64,000 bases of DNA, from NCBI GenBank assembly GCA_021464415.1, contig CM038469.1, positions 536,501 through 600,500 on the forward strand. Reading direction: 5' to 3'. Position numbers and translations under genes: made by a program. How positions within the stretch are numbered: position 1 is the stretch's first letter; every line of letters begins with the position of its first letter. The stretch is from Lonicera japonica (Eukaryota > Streptophyta > Magnoliopsida > Dipsacales > Caprifoliaceae). Below the pieces are notes generated by a model. The model had not been told where the DNA came from and made no database searches. It saw only the letters and a list, made by a program, of their open reading frames with translations. Below are positions 59,561 through 64,000 of this stretch, in pieces.

Positions 59561-59960
59561 TTTCGACGGAGCTGCCAACAAAAATGGCTAAGGAATAGGG
59601 ATTCTTTTGATCTCGCCAGACCAGATTCATGCACCGTTGTCGTTCCGGTTGCAATTCGACTGCACCAATAACACTGCCGAATATGAGGCTTGCATCGTGG
59701 GGTTGGAAATCGCTCTTAAAAGAGGGGTAATGAAAATACAGGTTTTCGGAGATTCGGCTCTTATCATACACCAGGTATTGCGAAAGTGGAAGATTAGAGA
59801 AGATAAGCTCATCCCCTACCTGGACAAACTGCAAGATATGGCTAACAAGTTTGAAGATATCAGTTTCCACCATGTACCCCGCAGTCAAAATAATTTCGCC
59901 GATGCACTGGCAACATTGGCATCAATGGTAGAAATCCCGGGAGATATGCAGGCAGTACAT
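59561..59960 (+). pseudogene. Tat second (archaeal-like) RNase H
   Basis: LYFDGAANKNG with the first catalytic Asp is followed by TAA at 59589. Then come NTAEYEACIVGLEIA with the Glu, VFGDSALIIHQ with the next Asp, and RSQNNFADALATLASM. The acidic residues are intact apart from the stop. Placement before integrase is the Tat-lineage hallmark. Confidence 0.85.
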
Positions 59961-60719
59961 ATCACTATTGAGCAAAGAGAGGTCCCGGCATATTGCATGG
60001 TCCTTGACAGTGAAAATGAAGATGAGGAATTGGTAGATTCAGCCACCTGGTATTATGACATCTGGAGGGTTTTAAAAGAAGGAAAATACCCTGATCATGC
60101 CAATAAGAAGACTCGGATAGCACTTCGGAGATTGGCGGCTCAATTCATCATTTGCACAGGAAAATTGTACAAGAGAGGATATGACGGAGTACATCTTCGA
60201 TGCCTAAGAGAAGAGGAATCTCAAGCCGTTATCAGCAAAATGCACGGGGGAGAATGCGGACCCCACATGGGTGGACACACTTTGGCCCGGAAGATAATTC
60301 GGCAAGGATATTACTGGACCACTATGCAACAAGATTGTAATGGTCATGTCAAAAGATGCCATCTCTGCCAAGTCTACGCAAAATCTCAGAAACTTCCCCC
60401 AAAAGAATTGTACACCATGACAGCTCCTTGGCTGTTCTCAGTTTGGGGGATAGACGTCATTGGAAAAATATCGCCGTCAGCAAGCAATGAGCATGAGTAC
60501 ATACTGGTCTCAATCGATTATTTTACAAAGTGGGTCGAGGCAGAATCGTATGCGAAGCTTGATGCTAAGAAGGTAGCAAAATTCATTCGAAGGAATATCA
60601 TCTGCAGATACGGGGTACCCCATGAGATTGTGTCTGACAATGGAACCCACTTCGAAGGAGAAGCCAACGATGTGATGGAAGAATACGGGATACAGAGGCA
60701 CAAGTCCTCCCCCTATAGG
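59961..60719 (+). pseudogene. Tat integrase, C-terminally truncated
   Basis: The HHCC zinc domain runs KMHGGECGPHMGGHTLARKI..CNGHVKRCHLC (about 60238-60372). The first catalytic Asp is in WGIDVIG (about 60447) and the second in VSDNGTHFEG (about 60633). The sequence stops at HKSSPYR (60719), before the catalytic Glu, because the Athila-like LTR begins at 60720. From 59607 to 60719 there is no stop, the longest clean stretch in the element. Confidence 0.88.
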
Positions 60720-61993
60720 TGATTTAAGGGGAATTTTTATAATTAATTTATCGTTGCTTAATTCCACACTTAAATGCAATAAAAACCCTACTTTATATAA
60801 AATTAATTAAATTAGTATAGCGAATAAGTAGGAGTCAATCCAAATCCAAGCTAATTCCTTAAAAGTAAGAGAGTTTGTCTAAATCCAATATTTTAGGAAC
60901 CAAATTAAAATAGTTTTTAAATTTTGATTTTGAAATTATCTAAACTAAGAAACTAAACTAATTAAATTAAATCAAGAAGCAAGTAATCAATAATAGAAAA
61001 TCCCAAGGAAAGAGAATCCGCCACCATGGATATAAACAAAAAAATATCTAATTATATTTTTAACATTCATCCTTACTATATAAACAAATTCAAAATTACC
61101 ATCATTCTTTCTTTAAAACTAATGTAAACAAAAATAGGCATCACCTGTATCCCCAAATTGGTGATCACAAGAGATCATTCCTTTATTTTAAAAACAATTA
61201 AAGTACTAGAAAGAAAACACACGTTATAGTAATGGTAATTTCAAAATCTATTTTAATTCGGGACGAATAATTAAAAATCAATTAGAATTAAATTAAGCCC
61301 ATTACATCCATGGAGGTTTCATCCCTCTCCTTTGGGAGAGAGTTTAGCCAAGCATATTAAATAAATAACACATTAAAACAAAATAATAATTCATTATTAA
61401 AATTAAAATTAAAGTACTTAAATACAAACTATAAAAAATTAGAAAGCTAGAAAGCGTCCCTGTTTATGATGCTCGAACTGGCGTGTGCCGCACGGCTTTA
61501 CGCTGTCCACTTCTTCTCCTTCAATACTTCGGCCGCACGGCAACTAGTATAGAGGATTTTCTCTCTCTAGAACTCTCTAATAATATCTATATTCTATCTA
61601 TTTTTCCTATCTATTTTCTCTATATTTTTTTCTATCCCTTTAGGTGTAGAGAATGGGTCTATATATAGGAATAAGAAATAGAAGTTTACAAGGTTTAGGA
61701 AACTAGAATTGTAGAGAAAATAAAAACTTTGAGATCAATTAGGATTCTAATTAAAAGAGAGAATAACGAGTTATATTCAAATTAGGAGAGAATATTGAAT
61801 TGGAATATTCTTTCTTCTTTATCTTCTTTTTGATCTTCAGTAGACTTCTTCCACCTTTTTAGGCTTTTTATTATAATTTTCTTCTTTCCTACAAAAAGAC
61901 AAAATAAATATTAATCCTCCATAATTTAAGCATTAATTATATACTAACAAAATATTATTTGCGAGTTTAATTAACAATTTTGGGCACTTATCA
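60720..61993 (-). repeat. 3' LTR of a nested Athila-like element
   Basis: On the minus strand it starts TGATAAGTGCCC (61993) and ends CCCCTTAAATCA (60720), 1,274 bp with TGAT/ATCA inverted ends. The polypurine-type sequence upstream on the minus strand makes it the 3' LTR. The 5 bases outside are ATAGG (60715-60719). If the element is intact, the same 5 bases should follow its other LTR to the right of the window. TATA-like TCCTATATATAGA lies at about 61658-61669. Confidence 0.8.
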
Positions 61994-64000
61994 AACTACC
62001 CCCAAACAACCTTTTGCTAGTCCTCGAGCAAACATAAAGTATCAAACATAAATAAGGGACCAAAATAAAAAGGTTTAAAAAAATAAAATCCTATTCTACT
62101 CAGGTGTACCACTTTCGCTGGTTACTCTCGATTGCATTTACCGTATGCAATAAGGCCTTAAACCACTAAGTTACCAAAGTGGACGAGTTATAGCCTCGTG
62201 AGGGTTTGCAGTAAAGGCGCCCCCAAACTTTATAAAAATAGAAATCAATTTTGATTTTTTCCTTATTTTTTTCTCAAAGAATTCCTCGCCACCTACATTT
62301 ACGAAAGGCAAGAATCGGCAATGTCGAATTCACCATATGTAGTGAGCTACTAAAATGATATAAAAATAAACATTACAAAACAAGCTCAAAAAGGAAGTGT
62401 GTGTGTGGACAGCTTATCTAATATAACTTTTCATAGCCAAGTAAATGAATTACTACATTGCCGTCGAAAAAGTTGTTTCGACTCCAAATCTCACTGGATA
62501 TACTCTCTTGAAAAAAATAGCACTCTGAAATTTGGTTAATAATGTCTCTCTTGTATGTGAGAAGGATTTCAAATTCAAATAGCTCACATACTAATTAGAA
62601 AAAACGCATATGAATGAATTTTTAGTCTCATGGAAGGAATATTAATTACTTTATTTGAGAATGTCGAGTTACCCACCATAGCACCTTCTCATCTATTCTT
62701 CACATCCTACCATACCTAACCATAGATCAAATAGGACTTTATTGGGTTAACATGCGGGTTAAATATGGGCATAAGGAATAATTATCTCTGAGAAGGTAGG
62801 GTTTTCAATGTCACTTTTGTAGGGAACAATATAAATATATACTTCATTCAACTTTGAATTTTCTCATTCACTTTAAACATTACAGTCATTTTTCTTTTTC
62901 TTTTCTTTTTTTTTCTTTCAAACATTTTCTATCTTCATTTTTTTTCCCGAACATTTTTTTTTTCATTCATTCATTTTTTTTTTTCGATTTAGCTTGTTCC
63001 CTTCCCTTTCTTCTTTCACAATCTTTCTAACTTCTCAGAAATAAATGGGGTTTTAGGGATATGGGTAAACAAAGAAAAGGTTATTTTTTATAGGCTCAAA
63101 GGGCTACTAGCGATAAATATATATGACGGTTGAAGGCTTATTGTGAAAAAGAAAGAAGGCCTATTATCCTCTCTATGGGTTAGCATGACGATCACGTCTC
63201 AAATAAACTACAAGGCCTATGTTTCTCTTAACTCGAAAGAGATTTCATTCTCAGTAATTAATCAAAATATGAACAAGAGTAATGAGACTATGCAATGACT
63301 TAATACGATATGAAGAATAGTTGAGTCATCTTATGACTCCGAGTTTGCGTATATACCCTCTACAAATGATGAATGGCTCAAAATCTCACAAGGTTATTAA
63401 GTCTCCACTGTTATTTCTCTAGCTCTTTAGAAACTCGATTAGTTTTCAATTTACATTACACTAGACGGCTGTGTGTGCAGTTGAAAAATATTTTGAATAG
63501 AGCTCATAATGCAATGTATAGATTCATATATATTCGAGTAACAAACTAAACTTAGAGTTAGACAATAACAATTCTAAGCATTCATAAGGTGGGTCATTGG
63601 TAAATTCATTTATATCATGGATAGGGTACTAAACCAAAACGACTATATTTTAATACTTTCAAAAAAAATGAATTTCCATTTTTAAAAACTTTCCCACCCC
63701 CAAACAAATCAAAACACTGTCCTCAGTGTTTAAACAAGAATACCCCCAAATAGAGTGAAAATAAATGGACAATGTTGAGAGAGATGGGTAATTCAAACAC
63801 ACCAAATGGGTTGCCTCCCATGAGTGCTAAGTTTTACGCCTTTAGCCAGGCGAATCAAGTTGAGGAAAACATACTAGCCAAAAAGAAAATTCAAATAATA
63901 ATGAAATATAATCTATTCATGGTACACAGGATCAGCAAGTAATGTTTCTTCGATTGCTCTAGTTTGAAGTTCTAAAAATGGTTTTAGAAGCTGAGCATTA
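61994..64000 (-). mobile_element. Athila-like element, 3' non-coding internal region
   Basis: Non-coding on both strands. On the minus strand AAAAGGTTGTTTGGGGG (about 61999-62015) is the polypurine tract. A second, similar GTTTGGGGGTGGG lies at about 63692-63706. Both follow GAGGAC-containing sequence. ATGGGAGGCAACCCATTTGG (about 63806-63825 in reverse) is a block I associate with Athila-type 3' regions. A long pyrimidine-rich run lies at 62880-62990. Assignment by motif familiarity. Confidence 0.55.

Larger units (their letters stand above)
51413..60719 (+). mobile_element. Tat/Ogre-lineage Ty3/gypsy element, 3' truncated by nested insertion
   Basis: Order: 5' LTR (51413-53243), leader, gag (54394), protease, RT, RNase H, second RNase H, integrase to 60719. 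The second, archaeal-like RNase H between RNase H and integrase is diagnostic of the Tat lineage by family knowledge. It inserted into a minus-strand gypsy element (51010-51412). An Athila-like element interrupts integrase at 60720, so the rest should lie beyond the window. Confidence 0.88.

Noticed and set aside
61487..61541. Two GCCGCACGGC dyads in the Athila-like LTR as further members of the palindrome theme
   Set aside because: They lie downstream of the TATA-like box on the minus strand and are short, so they do not fit the position rule of the other modules.

Overview
This window is a gene-free, AT-rich stretch of plant nuclear DNA, probably from a eudicot. It is almost wholly built from nested LTR retrotransposons, with one small SINE and one relic of a plant pararetrovirus. 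No intact host gene, tRNA, rRNA or CRISPR array was found. All coding sequence is transposon or viral, and all of it is broken. Names used below: 'long gypsy LTR' is a 2.6-3.4 kb LTR family running from TGTAAC..CCCG to GGGGCGTCACA, used with a TGGTATCAGAGC primer site. 'Tat LTR' is a family running from TGTGAACACC to about ..TTCTTACA. 'Array copia' is the element of the tandem array.

Layout. 1-430: end of a long gypsy LTR, abutting a truncated minus-strand SIRE-like copia element (431-4034: gag-pol, primer site, 5' LTR). This sits beside another gypsy LTR remnant (4035-4723). 4724-7938: old low-copy-looking DNA with a SINE (5494-5603, 16-bp target duplication) and a movement-protein-like fragment of an endogenous caulimovirid (about 7037-7938). 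That fragment is cut by a Tat LTR piece (7939-8797). 8798-17673: two long gypsy elements head to head, each with a full 5' LTR, primer site and non-coding leader. 17674-25715: a mosaic of LTRs inserted into LTRs, including a solo array-copia LTR with a perfect AATAA duplication and a solo Tat LTR with a near-perfect duplication.

25716-47905 is the centrepiece. It is a 22.2-kb tandem copia array, LTR-internal-LTR-internal-LTR-internal-LTR, with a 6,906-6,907-bp period. The three internal regions are nearly identical and share the same stop codons, frameshifts and a mutated RT catalytic box. The four LTRs show a mosaic pattern expected from unequal crossing over. The array splits one long gypsy LTR (25346-25715 and 47906-48365).

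48366-51412: 3' end of another minus-strand gypsy element (LTR, polypurine tract, end of pol). 51413-60719: a plus-strand Tat/Ogre-lineage gypsy element with LTR, leader, gag, protease, RT, RNase H, a second RNase H and integrase. It is broken mostly by in-frame stops and is cut inside integrase by a minus-strand Athila-like element (LTR 60720-61993, internal sequence to the window end).

Three structural themes are not explained by simple annotation. (1) Palindromic modules, different in sequence but similar in placement, lie just upstream of the TATA region in many LTR copies of two unrelated families. (2) The long gypsy LTR carries what looks like a conserved intron, with AAG|GTRRGAAC and TTTTGCAG|GT at fixed positions and a small hairpin ahead of the acceptor. 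(3) The tandem copia array has a recombination footprint. All comparisons were made by eye and boundaries are good to a few bases unless stated otherwise.
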